64,000 nt of DNA from Pandoraea fibrosis (GCF_000807775.2 NZ_CP047385.1:2046001-2110000); one strand, 5' to 3'; numbered from the stretch's first letter, positions 31,720-39,814 are shown. Numbers and translations: made by a program. Notes: generated by a model not told the origin, from the sequence alone.

Positions 31720-31799
31720 CGTTCCGCGAGAAGTAGACTTTTGCGTTGAGTGAAAAGTCTCCAAACCTTGGCGCGGCCTCATTGGCCGCGCTTTTTTTT
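31720..31799 (+). ncRNA. Candidate small RNA with two hairpins and intrinsic terminator
   Basis: A TATACT box at 31713-31718 precedes a segment that can fold into two stems. The first is AGACTTTT (31735-31742) with AAAAGTCT (31753-31760), perfect over 8 bp. The second is the terminator stem at 31771-31791 followed by eight T. No protein gene on the plus strand ends here; the flanking genes both run leftward. A transcript of about 75 nt is therefore the simplest explanation. The -35 region is poor (TGACAA with a 19-base spacer), so the promoter is uncertain. Confidence 0.4.
31771..31799 (+). terminator. Orphan rho-independent terminator (rightward)
   Basis: GCGCGGCC-TCATT-GGCCGCGC is a perfect 8-bp stem followed by eight T. 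The T run is only on the plus-strand side, so it cannot serve the leftward sigma-54 activator gene whose stop is at 31814. Confidence 0.85.
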
Positions 31800-31813
31800 G
31801 TCCGCGTGATTGG

Positions 31814-33049
31814 CTATGCGTAGAGTCCTGCGCTGATCGCTTCGCCGCAGTCGCGCACGTGGGGAATGCTCAACTGCTTGAGCTTGCGATATAACGACGC
31901 TCGGCAGAAGCCAAGCGTGCGCGCAGCGGCAGAGATGTTCCAGCGATGCTGGGCGAGGGCTTGCAGAATGCGTTCGCGCTCACTGTCATGACGTGGCGTC
32001 GGCGCCATCGTCTCGACCGGCCGGGCAATCGATGTGGGGAGCGCTGCGTCGCTGGATTCGGCGATGCGCTGGAGCATCGACGTGTCGTCGCGTGGCGCCT
32101 GCCCGCGTGAAGCCGCAACCCGGTCTGGCGGCAAATCGTCGACACACAAAAGATTGCCGCTCATCACCGCACAGGCATAACGTAATGCTGCGCGAAGCTG
32201 ACGCAGATTCCCGGGCCACGCCTGCGTCAACAGATACGACAGGGCGTCGGGCGTCACCCGAGCGAGCGCCTGATCGGCCCGCAGTCCCGGCCATTCGTCG
32301 CACAGCATGCGGGCAATCAGTTCGCGCTTGTCGTCGCGCTCGCGCAGTGTGGGCAGCGTGAGCACGCCCACGGCGATACGGTAGTAAAGATCTTCCCGGA
32401 AGGTGCCTTGCGCCACGGCGCGTGAGAGATCCTGATGGGTCGCGCAGATCAACTGTACGTCCACCGGCACCGCATGACTCCCGCCGAGTGGCGTGACTTC
32501 ACGCTCCGAGAGCACCCGCAACAACCGCGTTTGCAGCGCATGCGGCATGTCTCCGATTTCGTCGAGGAAAAGTGTGCCGCCGTCGGCCTGCTGCAATTTC
32601 CCTTTCATGCCACCGGGCAACGCGCCGGAAAACGCTCCACGCTGATAACCGAACAATTCGCTCTCGACGAGATGCTCAGGCAGCGAGGCCGTGTTGATGG
32701 CGACAAACGCTTGCGCGCGCCGCTCGCTGTATTCATGCAATGCCCGGGCCAGAAACTCCTTGCCCGTTCCCGTCTCGCCGAGAATCAATATGGGCAGTCC
32801 GCGATCGACAAAGCGCTTGCCGCGCGCGAGAAGATCGCGCATGCGGGCGTCGGTGCCGCACAGGTCGTCGATGGCGAGATAGTCGGGGCGCATCTGACGC
32901 GCCGCAGTGGGGGCGGTCGGCACGCGTGTGATGCGCTCAGCCAGGGCTGCGATGTTGTTGAAGGCGGTATTGGCACTGGCTGCGCCGGTGGTGCTGGCGT
33001 GGCCGACAGGTCGAGCGGGGGCAGGCGCTACAGCAAGGTGAGCGGGCAT
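31814..33049 (-). CDS. Sigma-54-dependent transcriptional activator (Fis-type), without sensor domain
   Basis: Bacterial enhancer-binding protein of 411 residues. The AAA+ core has Walker A GETGTGKE, Walker B GGTLFLDEIGD and the sigma-54 contact loop GAFSGA, which differs from the usual GAFTGA by a conservative Thr to Ser change. The C-terminal Fis-like helix-turn-helix is NISAAARTLGFCRASLYRKL. Before the AAA+ core only about 75 low-complexity residues are found, with no receiver, GAF or PAS domain. The core resembles AcoR-type activators. ATG 33049 has a perfect AAGGAG site 7 bases upstream. It is divergent from a LysR gene. Its target may include the -24/-12 promoters near 44 kb, but that is inference. 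Confidence 0.92.
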   Translation of the reverse strand: MPAHLAVAPAPARPVGHASTTGAASANTAFNNIAALAERITRVPTAPTAARQMRPDYLAIDDLCGTDARMRDLLARGKRFVDRGLPILILGETGTGKEFLARALHEYSERRAQAFVAINTASLPEHLVESELFGYQRGAFSGALPGGMKGKLQQADGGTLFLDEIGDMPHALQTRLLRVLSEREVTPLGGSHAVPVDVQLICATHQDLSRAVAQGTFREDLYYRIAVGVLTLPTLRERDDKRELIARMLCDEWPGLRADQALARVTPDALSYLLTQAWPGNLRQLRAALRYACAVMSGNLLCVDDLPPDRVAASRGQAPRDDTSMLQRIAESSDAALPTSIARPVETMAPTPRHDSERERILQALAQHRWNISAAARTLGFCRASLYRKLKQLSIPHVRDCGEAISAGLYA

Positions 33050-33212
33050 GACTTGTCTCCTTCTCGTATCGGTACGAAAGGTCGCCGTCGGTGGCTTGTG
33101 GCCTGGCGTTTCCTGACGTCTCTTTATGTCGCAGCCAGCTCGGGTGGCCAACCGCCAATGCAGGATACGACTGCTCAGTCATAACATCCAATACAATATT
33201 GATGTTCTATTA

Positions 33213-33227
33213 ATACCTCTGGGGTAT
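33213..33227. promoter_or_regulatory. LysR-type T-N11-A palindrome at the start of the LysR gene
   Basis: ATACC-TCTGG-GGTAT is a perfect 5-bp inverted repeat with the T-N11-A layout of LysR sites. It lies only 3 bp before the ATG at 33231, where it would overlap the ribosome site. This suggests autoregulation, possibly with control of the divergent sigma-54 activator gene. Confidence 0.5.
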
Positions 33228-33230
33228 CAA

Positions 33231-34175
33231 ATGATCGAGCTGCGTCATTTCCAGTATTTCGTGGTGCTCGCGCAGACGCTGCATTTCGGTCGTGCGGCCC
33301 AGCAGTTGCATATTTCGCAACCACCGCTGTCGCGTCAGATTGCGCTGATGGAGGCGGAGTTGGGCGTGCTGCTGTTCGAGCGCACGCGTCGCAGTGTGCG
33401 GCTCACGCGTGCCGGCGCACGCTTTTATCAGGACGCGGTGGAAATTCTCAACTCGGTCGAACGCGCGCGGCGCAATGTCGTGGCGGCGAGCCGGGGGGAG
33501 GATGGCGCGATCACGGTCGGCTTCATGATGTCCTCCGCGTACAACATCCTGCCCGCGCTTACGCGAACCTATGCGGCGGCGTATGCGCGCGTCGACATGA
33601 AACTGGCGGAGACGCTACCCAACCTGCTGGCCGAGGCGGTGCGTGCGGGGCAAACCGACGTTGGCATCATGTACCGCCCTGAAGACCTCACCGGGCTCGA
33701 CACGGCGACGGTGTTCCGCGAGGAGATGGTGGCGGTGCTGCCGCGCACGCACGCGCTGGCGAAGGCGCGGGTACTGGACGCCTCGCAACTGGCCGAAGAG
33801 TCGTTCGTGAGCATTCCGCGCGAGATTGCGCCGCTGGTCTACGACCTGGTCGTGGACCACTGCCGCCGCGCAGGGTTCTCTCCCCACATCCGGCTGGAAA
33901 CCAACTTGCAGCAGACGATTATCAATCTGGTCGGCGAGGGGCTGGGAGTGGCGATGGTGCCCATGTCGATGAGCAGCGCGAGCGCGTCGGGGAGCGCGGT
34001 TTTCAAGCCGTTGCGCAACGCGCCTGTGGCGGAGGTGGCGCTGTTGTGGAGTCGCGACAATCACAACCCATGTGTCGCGACCTTCGTTGAGAACGCGAGA
34101 ACGGTGTGGCGCGAGATGCAGCACGCACCGGGCGCACGACTGGTGCCGGACAGACCGGACACCAGCGTGCGATGA
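33231..34175 (+). CDS. LysR-family transcriptional regulator
   Basis: Regulator of 314 residues. The N-terminal winged HTH is ELRHFQYFVVLAQTLHFGRAAQQLHISQPPLSRQIALME, close to the CbnR/CatR/BenM branch that controls aromatic and organic acid catabolism. The C-terminal periplasmic-binding-protein-like effector domain is intact (TVGFMMSSAYNILPAL...). It is divergent from the sigma-54 activator; its own targets are not evident. The open frame before ATG 33231 is ignored because the HTH starts right at this Met. Confidence 0.93.
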   Translation: MIELRHFQYFVVLAQTLHFGRAAQQLHISQPPLSRQIALMEAELGVLLFERTRRSVRLTRAGARFYQDAVEILNSVERARRNVVAASRGEDGAITVGFMMSSAYNILPALTRTYAAAYARVDMKLAETLPNLLAEAVRAGQTDVGIMYRPEDLTGLDTATVFREEMVAVLPRTHALAKARVLDASQLAEESFVSIPREIAPLVYDLVVDHCRRAGFSPHIRLETNLQQTIINLVGEGLGVAMVPMSMSSASASGSAVFKPLRNAPVAEVALLWSRDNHNPCVATFVENARTVWREMQHAPGARLVPDRPDTSVR

Positions 34176-34280
34176 ATGGGCAAGGCGGGGTGCATTGATG
34201 CGAATGCATAGCGACCGGCCAGGCACCGTAGTTGTCGCAACGTGCTGTCTGAACGGACATTCCGCCGCTCGGCCAGTTGA

Positions 34281-35003
34281 CTAGACTCGGTCGCCCAACA
34301 CGGTGGCTCGGGTGAATGCTTCGATGTTGTCCAGCAGCGCATCGAGGCCTTCACCCGCTCGTTTCACATCGCCGGCCGCAATCGCTTCGGCGACTTGCGC
34401 ATGCAGCCGCGCCATGGTTGGCAGGTCCGCCGCTTCCTTGTAGTGGTAATACCAGAAGCGGCGTGACAGCCCGTGCATCAGGCGCATGGCACCTTCGGCG
34501 AATTCGTTTCGGGCCGCGACGAGACACAACTCGTTGAACTCACGGTCGGCACGAATGAACTCGACATCCTTGCCGCTACGGGCGGAACTCCTGAACTCCT
34601 TCGCCAGACGCGTAAAGTGTTCCCGTTGCTCCGCCGTGGCCTTCTTCGCAGCACTTCTGGCAATCAGTCGTTCGACCTCGCGTCTCGTCTCCAGCAGGCG
34701 CAACTGCTTGGAGACGTCCATCGGAGGCACCAGCAGGCCGCGCTGCGGCAATACGACAATCAAATGTTCCCGGGCCAGCCGCTGAATCGCTTCACGAATC
34801 GGCGTGCGTCCAAAGCCCGTCATCTCGCTCAACTGTAACTCCGACATTGTTGAACCCGGGGCCAGTCGCAGCGTCACTATCGCCTCTTCGATCCACTCGT
34901 ACGCCATGTCCACCATTCGGCCGCGAGGGATCGCATCCATTCGTTCATCGAGCGCTGCGGCTTCTGGTTTCCCCGTCCGTCGGGGCGCCTTCTTTGTCGC
35001 CAT
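34281..35003 (-). CDS. GntR-family regulator with FCD effector domain
   Basis: Regulator of 240 residues. The wHTH at about 30-95 contains LRLAPGSTMSELQLSEMTGFGRTPIREAIQRLAREHL. The all-helical FCD domain follows, with the metal/effector-site residues in IRADREFNELCL and a His in RLHAQVAEAI. It is divergent from the hydrolase/Fe-ADH operon, sharing a 187-bp intergenic region with a palindrome at 35153-35170. Copies of that palindrome also precede the next two transcription units, so this protein is the likely (probably repressing) regulator of the whole region. The effector is unknown. Confidence 0.92.
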   Translation of the reverse strand: MATKKAPRRTGKPEAAALDERMDAIPRGRMVDMAYEWIEEAIVTLRLAPGSTMSELQLSEMTGFGRTPIREAIQRLAREHLIVVLPQRGLLVPPMDVSKQLRLLETRREVERLIARSAAKKATAEQREHFTRLAKEFRSSARSGKDVEFIRADREFNELCLVAARNEFAEGAMRLMHGLSRRFWYYHYKEAADLPTMARLHAQVAEAIAAGDVKRAGEGLDALLDNIEAFTRATVLGDRV

Positions 35004-35120
35004 TTGGTCAATGCTCAGAGCAAATGTTAATTGTATATCACCTGCTTACAGCGATAGCGCAGACCTGTCTCGGCCCTTGCCGCATCCCGATAGTACGGGC
35101 ATTCCCGGTATCCATATCGC

Positions 35121-35170
35121 TTGTTCGGATCGACTAGTGTGCTATTATTAATCAACTAATATATTACTTG
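35121..35170 (+). promoter_or_regulatory. Promoter plus operator site 1 (CTAATA/TATTAC palindrome) before the hydrolase/Fe-ADH operon
   Basis: A -35 TTGTTC (35121-35126) and a -10 TATTAT (35143-35148) are spaced by 16 bp. Directly downstream, CAACTAATATATTACTTG (35153-35170) is an 18-bp palindrome with a single mismatched pair. Bound protein would cover the expected transcription start. The core matches sites at 37313 and 38943. Confidence 0.65.
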
Positions 35171-35190
35171 TGCTGATGCGAGTGGCGACG

Positions 35191-35952
35191 ATGGACATCA
35201 AGCGGTTAGGGAATTCCGAAGGCCTTCCGATAGTTGCCTTGCACGGCATTCAGGGAACGAACGACTCGTGGACGCCGCTTGCGACGGCGCTTGGCGATAC
35301 GTTTTTCTTCATCCTGCCCAACATGCCGGGGCGCGGCGATGCCCTTGTCCCGCTCTCGCCAACAGCTTGCAGCGCCAGCGAGTTCGCGCGCATCGCCAGC
35401 GAGGTCATCGAAGAGGAGGTCGGCCATCGGGCCTACGTTCTGGCCGGTTGGAGCATGGGGGTTTCCGTGATCTTCGAGCTTCTGCGGGATTTGGCGCACG
35501 GCGGGGCTCGGCACCCGCTACCGGTCGCCGTTGTCCTCATGTCGGGCACCGCACAGTTGAATGAGGTGTCCTGGTTCGAAGCGACCGACGAGGCTGAGCT
35601 TCTCACCGAGATCCGGCAGCGCGAGGCGCGCCTGAAGCTGAAGCAAGCGGCAGCGCCACATGTCGTGGCCTGGACCTGGCGAGCCCTGAAACCCCTCTCG
35701 CATTTGTCGAATCTGGCTCATATCAGCTTGCCCGTCCTCATCGTCCACGGCAGCGAAGACGAGGACTGTCCCATCGAACACGCACAGCGCATGCGCGAAG
35801 GAATTCGTCACGCCACATTGCACGTGATCCCCGGCGGGCGTCATTCGATCCTGACGGAGAACTTCCGCGAGGTCGGGGCAACCATGCGCGAATTCCTGGC
35901 GCCGTACTGCGGGCAGCCAAGGTCACAACTAAATCCACCGGAGAATTCATGA
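35191..35952 (+). CDS. Alpha/beta-fold hydrolase
   Basis: Serine hydrolase of about 253 residues. The nucleophile elbow is GWSMG, an HG oxyanion motif lies in IVALHGIQGTNDSW, the acid is in IVHGSEDEDCP, and the catalytic His is in PGGRHSIL near the C-terminus. There is no signal peptide. I prefer ATG 35191 (MDIKRLGNSEG); GTG 35170 or ATG 35176 would add 5-7 residues but overlap the operator. It overlaps the Fe-ADH gene by 4 bp (ATGA). It could cleave an ester or a C-C bond of the pathway substrate. Confidence 0.88.
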   Translation: MDIKRLGNSEGLPIVALHGIQGTNDSWTPLATALGDTFFFILPNMPGRGDALVPLSPTACSASEFARIASEVIEEEVGHRAYVLAGWSMGVSVIFELLRDLAHGGARHPLPVAVVLMSGTAQLNEVSWFEATDEAELLTEIRQREARLKLKQAAAPHVVAWTWRALKPLSHLSNLAHISLPVLIVHGSEDEDCPIEHAQRMREGIRHATLHVIPGGRHSILTENFREVGATMREFLAPYCGQPRSQLNPPENS

Positions 35953-37214
35953 GGATCGACGACTGCGTACACTTTTGTGCGCCTTCCCGGCTCATCATCG
36001 AGCTGGGATATCGCCACAAGCTTCCCAACCTTCTGCAAACGCTGGGCTACCGGCGCGGGCTGCTTGTGACTGATAGCTTTTTTGCGGAGAAAACCCCCTG
36101 GGTGAGCGAGTACGTGACGGCGTGCAAGCGCCTGGGCGTGCACATGGACGTCTACGCCGGTGGGCAGCCCGACCCGACAACGGAACTCTGCGATCGCGCG
36201 ACGACCGAACTGCGTCTTGCGCTGGCAGGCCGTCTGCCGGACCATATCGTCTCGCTGGGCGGCGGCAGCAACATCGACCTGGCCAAGGCGTTGTGCGTCA
36301 CCCTTTCGGAGGGTCGTCCCATTCGCGACTTTGGGAGCGGTGTGGCGAGCGACGCCCCCGTCATCGATCACATCGCCGTGCCAACCACGGCCGGCACGGG
36401 GTCGGAGCTCACGCCGGGGACGATTCTTTTTGATCCGGCCAGCGGTATCAAGACCGCGGTGATGGACAATCGGCTACGTCCAGTCGTCGCGGCGATCGAC
36501 CCCGAGCTTACCTTCACTTGCCCACCCAAGGTCACGGCCGAGTCGGGTATCGACGCCTTGACTCACGCACTCGAATCGTTCGTCACGCTGGACTCCGATC
36601 GGTTCGATCGAAACGGTTCCTTCGATCCCGGTTATAGCGGCCGTAACGGCCTGACCATGATCTTTGCGCGCGAGTCGATCCGGCTCGCCGTCGCGTATCT
36701 GCTTCGATGTTACGAAAACGGCAATGATGTGCAAGCGCGCGTTGGCATGTGCTACGCGAGCGTCTATGCCGCAATGTCCTATGGAAGCGCAGGCCTCAAT
36801 GCGGTTCATGGCATCGCATACGGCGTCGCTGCGCTGACACACCAGTCGCATGGGGCGACGAATGCGGTTGTGCTGCCGTATGCCATCGATGCACTGCGCG
36901 AATCACGTCACACCGAACTCCTGGAAGTGGCTCAAATGTTCGGCATCGAAGACGACGATGAGGTGCGGGCCGTTGGCGAGTTGCCCCGAAAATTGCGCGA
37001 ACTCGTCGGCAAGCTCGGCATCCCCACCGATCTCAATGCCTTTGGCATTCCCCAGCAATCACTCAATCATTTGCTGATCGACTCTCTGAGCGTGACTCGG
37101 TTGGCCAAAGCATTCCCGGTAGGGAATATCGAAGAAAGCTACGCGCAGATTATCGATAACGCGTGGCGCGGAGGTCTTCGAGACGAGAAGACAGAGAAAC
37201 GGACGGCAGCCTGA
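35949..37214 (+). CDS. Iron-containing alcohol dehydrogenase family protein
   Basis: Group III (Fe-dependent) dehydrogenase of 421 residues. The dinucleotide-site motif is GGGSNIDLAKALC, and VPTTAGTGSELTP is typical. The metal-site segments are SGIDALTHALESF (Asp and His) and VHGIAYGVAALTHQSHGATN (two more His, including residue 287). The His usually found four residues after the third ligand (VHGMAH in FucO) is Tyr 291 here, which may change the metal or catalysis. It is coupled by ATGA to the hydrolase gene. The substrate is unknown; relatives act on alcohols, lactaldehyde or maleylacetate. Confidence 0.9.
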   Translation: MRIDDCVHFCAPSRLIIELGYRHKLPNLLQTLGYRRGLLVTDSFFAEKTPWVSEYVTACKRLGVHMDVYAGGQPDPTTELCDRATTELRLALAGRLPDHIVSLGGGSNIDLAKALCVTLSEGRPIRDFGSGVASDAPVIDHIAVPTTAGTGSELTPGTILFDPASGIKTAVMDNRLRPVVAAIDPELTFTCPPKVTAESGIDALTHALESFVTLDSDRFDRNGSFDPGYSGRNGLTMIFARESIRLAVAYLLRCYENGNDVQARVGMCYASVYAAMSYGSAGLNAVHGIAYGVAALTHQSHGATNAVVLPYAIDALRESRHTELLEVAQMFGIEDDDEVRAVGELPRKLRELVGKLGIPTDLNAFGIPQQSLNHLLIDSLSVTRLAKAFPVGNIEESYAQIIDNAWRGGLRDEKTEKRTAA

Positions 37215-37312
37215 TCGACACGGACGCAATCGATTCGATAGATCGCTGTCGCCGCGCAAAAGACCACACTCACTACTCGGCCGGATACACCGGCCACTTT
37301 TGCGTCTCAATG

Positions 37313-37326
37313 TCTAATATGTTAGA
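37313..37326. promoter_or_regulatory. Operator site 2 (palindrome TCTAATATGTTAGA) before the MFS gene
   Basis: This 14-bp palindrome has one mismatched pair and lies 37 bp before the MFS start. It shares the core CTAAYATRTTAG with the sites at 35153-35170 and 38943-38960, so a common regulator is likely. Confidence 0.65.
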
Positions 37327-37362
37327 TGTTCATCAGTAAGATGTAACGGAGGAGACACAAGC

Positions 37363-38745
37363 ATGGATATGTCCGCAGCCGCGTCGCGGCTAGGTGTTGA
37401 CGTCGTCGCGCGTCTTGAGCGACTACCGATGACGAGCTATCAACGAACGCTTTTCTCTATCATTGCCACTGCCTGGTTCTTCGATTCCATGGACCTCGGG
37501 TTGATGACCTTTGTGCTCGGTTCGATCAAGGCGGAGTTTGGTCTGTCCGCTTCGCAGGCCGGATTGCTCGCCAGTTCCAGCTTTTTCGGCATGTTTATCG
37601 GTGCTGCCACGGCAGGTCTTCTTGCCGACAAGTTCGGACGCAAGCCGGTCTTTCAGGTCAGCATGATCTTCTGGGGCGTGGGCAGCCTGATGTGCGGTTT
37701 TGCTCACAATGTCGAGTCGCTGATGATCTACCGCGTGCTGCTCGGCTTCGGCATGGGCATGGAGTTTCCGATCGGACTGTCGATGGTTTCCGAGATCGTG
37801 CCCGCCAAGAGTCGGGGCAAGTACGTGGCGATTCTCGAGGGATTCTGGCCCATTGGTTTCATAGCGGCAGGCGCGTTTGCCTACTTCACGCTTCCGGTGA
37901 TCGGCTGGCGCGGGATCTTCATCGCGTTGGCGATCCCGGCGGTTTTCGTGTTCGTCGTCAGACGCATGGTGCCTGAGTCGCCTCGCTGGCTGGAAGACAC
38001 CGGACGCATGAAAGAAGCGGCGGACGTCATGAATCACATCGAAGCCAAGGTGCAGACGGCCTATGGCCGTAAGCTGCCCGAGCCTGTACTCGTGGCGGGC
38101 GTGAGGCATCCGCTGAGTGGCCGGAAGGCGCTCTTCGCGGAGATCTGGCGTGGCGTGTATGCGAAACGCACGGTCATGTTGTGGACGACCTGGTTCTTTG
38201 CGCTATTGGGCTATTACGGTCTTACCACGTGGCTCGGGGCCTTGCTTCAACAGGCTGGCTACGAGATCACCAAATCCGTGCTGTACACCGTGTACATCTC
38301 GCTGGCAGGTATCCCGGGCTTTCTCTTCTCTGCCTGGTTGCTTGAGAAATGGGGGCGCAAGCCGACTTGCGCCTTGATGCTGCTCGGGAGTGCGGTTGCC
38401 GCCTATCTTTACGGTCAGGCGGCCGGCGCAAAGGCGCCGATCGAGCAGTTGATCGCCGCAGGGCTGCTGATGCAGTTTTTCCTTTTCGGCATGTGGTCCG
38501 TCCTGTACGCCTACACGCCGGAACTGTACCCGACCCGGACTCGGGCGACAGGCTCGGGCTTTGCCTCGTCCATCGGGCGTGTCGGCTCCCTCGTTGGTCC
38601 GCTCGCCATTGGAGTGCTGCTCCCGGCCTGGGGACAGGCGGGGGTGTTCACGATGGGCGCACTGTCCTTCGTGATCGCCGCGCTTGCCGTACTGCTGCTG
38701 GGTGTCGAGACGAAGGGACGTTCGCTGGAGGACGTTTCGCACTGA
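37363..38745 (+). CDS. MFS metabolite:H+ symporter
   Basis: Inner-membrane transporter of 460 residues with 12 predicted helices. The MFS loop 2-3 signature is GLLADKFGRKPVF, and the sugar-porter-like PESPRWLEDTGRMKEA segment follows helix 6. The second half repeats the signature as WLLEKWGRKPTC. The architecture resembles the AAHS/NicT-type importers for aromatic and heterocyclic acids. A strong GGAGGAG site precedes ATG 37363. It probably imports the substrate or an intermediate of the adjacent catabolic genes. Confidence 0.9.
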   Translation: MDMSAAASRLGVDVVARLERLPMTSYQRTLFSIIATAWFFDSMDLGLMTFVLGSIKAEFGLSASQAGLLASSSFFGMFIGAATAGLLADKFGRKPVFQVSMIFWGVGSLMCGFAHNVESLMIYRVLLGFGMGMEFPIGLSMVSEIVPAKSRGKYVAILEGFWPIGFIAAGAFAYFTLPVIGWRGIFIALAIPAVFVFVVRRMVPESPRWLEDTGRMKEAADVMNHIEAKVQTAYGRKLPEPVLVAGVRHPLSGRKALFAEIWRGVYAKRTVMLWTTWFFALLGYYGLTTWLGALLQQAGYEITKSVLYTVYISLAGIPGFLFSAWLLEKWGRKPTCALMLLGSAVAAYLYGQAAGAKAPIEQLIAAGLLMQFFLFGMWSVLYAYTPELYPTRTRATGSGFASSIGRVGSLVGPLAIGVLLPAWGQAGVFTMGALSFVIAALAVLLLGVETKGRSLEDVSH

Positions 38746-38942
38746 CACGATGTTTGCAATCCACCCGTTGTCACCCGGCGGGGCGCGCTCCCCGCCGGAG
38801 GAATTGAGGCGTCGATCAAGCCTGCCGCCGGCAAGTGCCGGTTGACGAGCCTTCTCCGGCACCCGTGCCGATTCCATGCTTCGGCACCGCCTCCACTCCC
38901 CCCAAAACAGTGAATGCTCGCGGGTTGATTTTTTTGAGTGCT

Positions 38943-38960
38943 CAACTAACATATTAGTTG
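38943..38960. promoter_or_regulatory. Operator site 3 (CAACTAACATATTAGTTG) before the membrane hydroxylase gene
   Basis: An 18-bp palindrome with one mismatched pair, the best of the three copies. It lies 45 bp before the ATG at 39005. A -35-like TTGATT sits at 38925-38930. It matches sites 1 and 2 in the shared core. Confidence 0.7.
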
Positions 38961-39004
38961 TTTATTATTGCGGTTCGCGTCGATTCAAAGACAGGAGACA
39001 AGCC

Positions 39005-39814
39005 ATGATTACAGAGCGTCAGTTGAAGTTCAGGGAGCAATACAAGTCCGACATCAGCCCGATGTACAACGGTTTGTTGCACATTGCGGTGATGTACATC
39101 GTGGCGATTGGCGCGGTCTGGTATGCCGTCAGCCGATTGCAGAGTCCGACGTGGGAATGGTTCCTGATCGTTCCGGTCTTTCTGGCAGGCAATTTTGTCG
39201 AGTGGTTCATGCATCGGTTCGTCATGCATCGCCGCGTAGATGTCTGGGGCCTGCGCGAGATCTACAACCGGCACACGCGTCAGCATCACCAGTATTTCAC
39301 CGACCAGTTGTCGACGATCGACACGACGCGCGAGTTTCGAATCGTGTTTTTCCCGTGGCGTGTGTTGATGACGCTGGGGGTTGGCGGTGGGGTCATGGGC
39401 TATATGACCGCATGGATTTTGAACGAGAACGCCGGCTGGATGGTGTTCCTGACCATGGTCGGTCAGTATGTCGTTTATGAAACCTTCCACTACTGCTGCC
39501 ACTGTCACGAAAACTGGTTCGTGCGCAACATGCCGTTTATCAATACCATTCGGCGTCACCACACGGCGCATCACAACATGGGCATCATGATGAAATACAA
39601 CATGAATCTCACGTTTCCGATTGCCGACTGGTACATGGGAAGCAGCGATTTGCGCCGGGGTCTGATCGGCCATCTGTTCAATGGCTACAGCGAAGCGCAC
39701 ATCAAGGACGAATTGAAACCGATCATCGCCAAGTTCAGGAGCGACCATTCGCAAGTCACGCTGGATGGCCCGATTCTCACCGAGGATGAGCGCAGGGCAA
39801 TGACGGCGCTCTGA
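39005..39814 (+). CDS. Membrane di-iron hydroxylase (sterol desaturase / fatty acid hydroxylase superfamily)
   Basis: Integral membrane protein of 269 residues with about four hydrophobic segments. It has the histidine boxes that bind two irons in this superfamily: HRFVMH, HTRQHH, HCCHCH-like HYCCHCHE, and RRHHTAHH. Family members hydroxylate or desaturate alkyl chains, sterols or carotenoids using O2. ATG 39005 has a GGAG site. It has its own operator copy and probably supplies the oxygenation step for the pathway that the hydrolase and Fe-ADH complete. The substrate is unknown. Confidence 0.88.
   Translation: MITERQLKFREQYKSDISPMYNGLLHIAVMYIVAIGAVWYAVSRLQSPTWEWFLIVPVFLAGNFVEWFMHRFVMHRRVDVWGLREIYNRHTRQHHQYFTDQLSTIDTTREFRIVFFPWRVLMTLGVGGGVMGYMTAWILNENAGWMVFLTMVGQYVVYETFHYCCHCHENWFVRNMPFINTIRRHHTAHHNMGIMMKYNMNLTFPIADWYMGSSDLRRGLIGHLFNGYSEAHIKDELKPIIAKFRSDHSQVTLDGPILTEDERRAMTAL

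Larger units (their letters stand above)
30985..31813. other. Long intergenic region with porin promoter side and an orphan rightward terminator
   Basis: About 830 bp without a convincing protein gene. Several short open frames exist (for example 31234-31503 and 31448-31687) but have no ribosome sites of note and no recognisable similarity. The composition is clearly more AT-rich than the neighbouring genes. The right end holds two hairpins and an intrinsic terminator on the plus strand (see the ncRNA candidate). The left end must contain the porin leader and promoter. Confidence 0.6.

Noticed and set aside
38775..38798. A perfect 9-bp GC hairpin (CCGGCGGGG/CCCCGCCGG) after the MFS gene
   Set aside because: There is no T run on either side, so it was not called a rho-independent terminator; it may help a rho-dependent stop.
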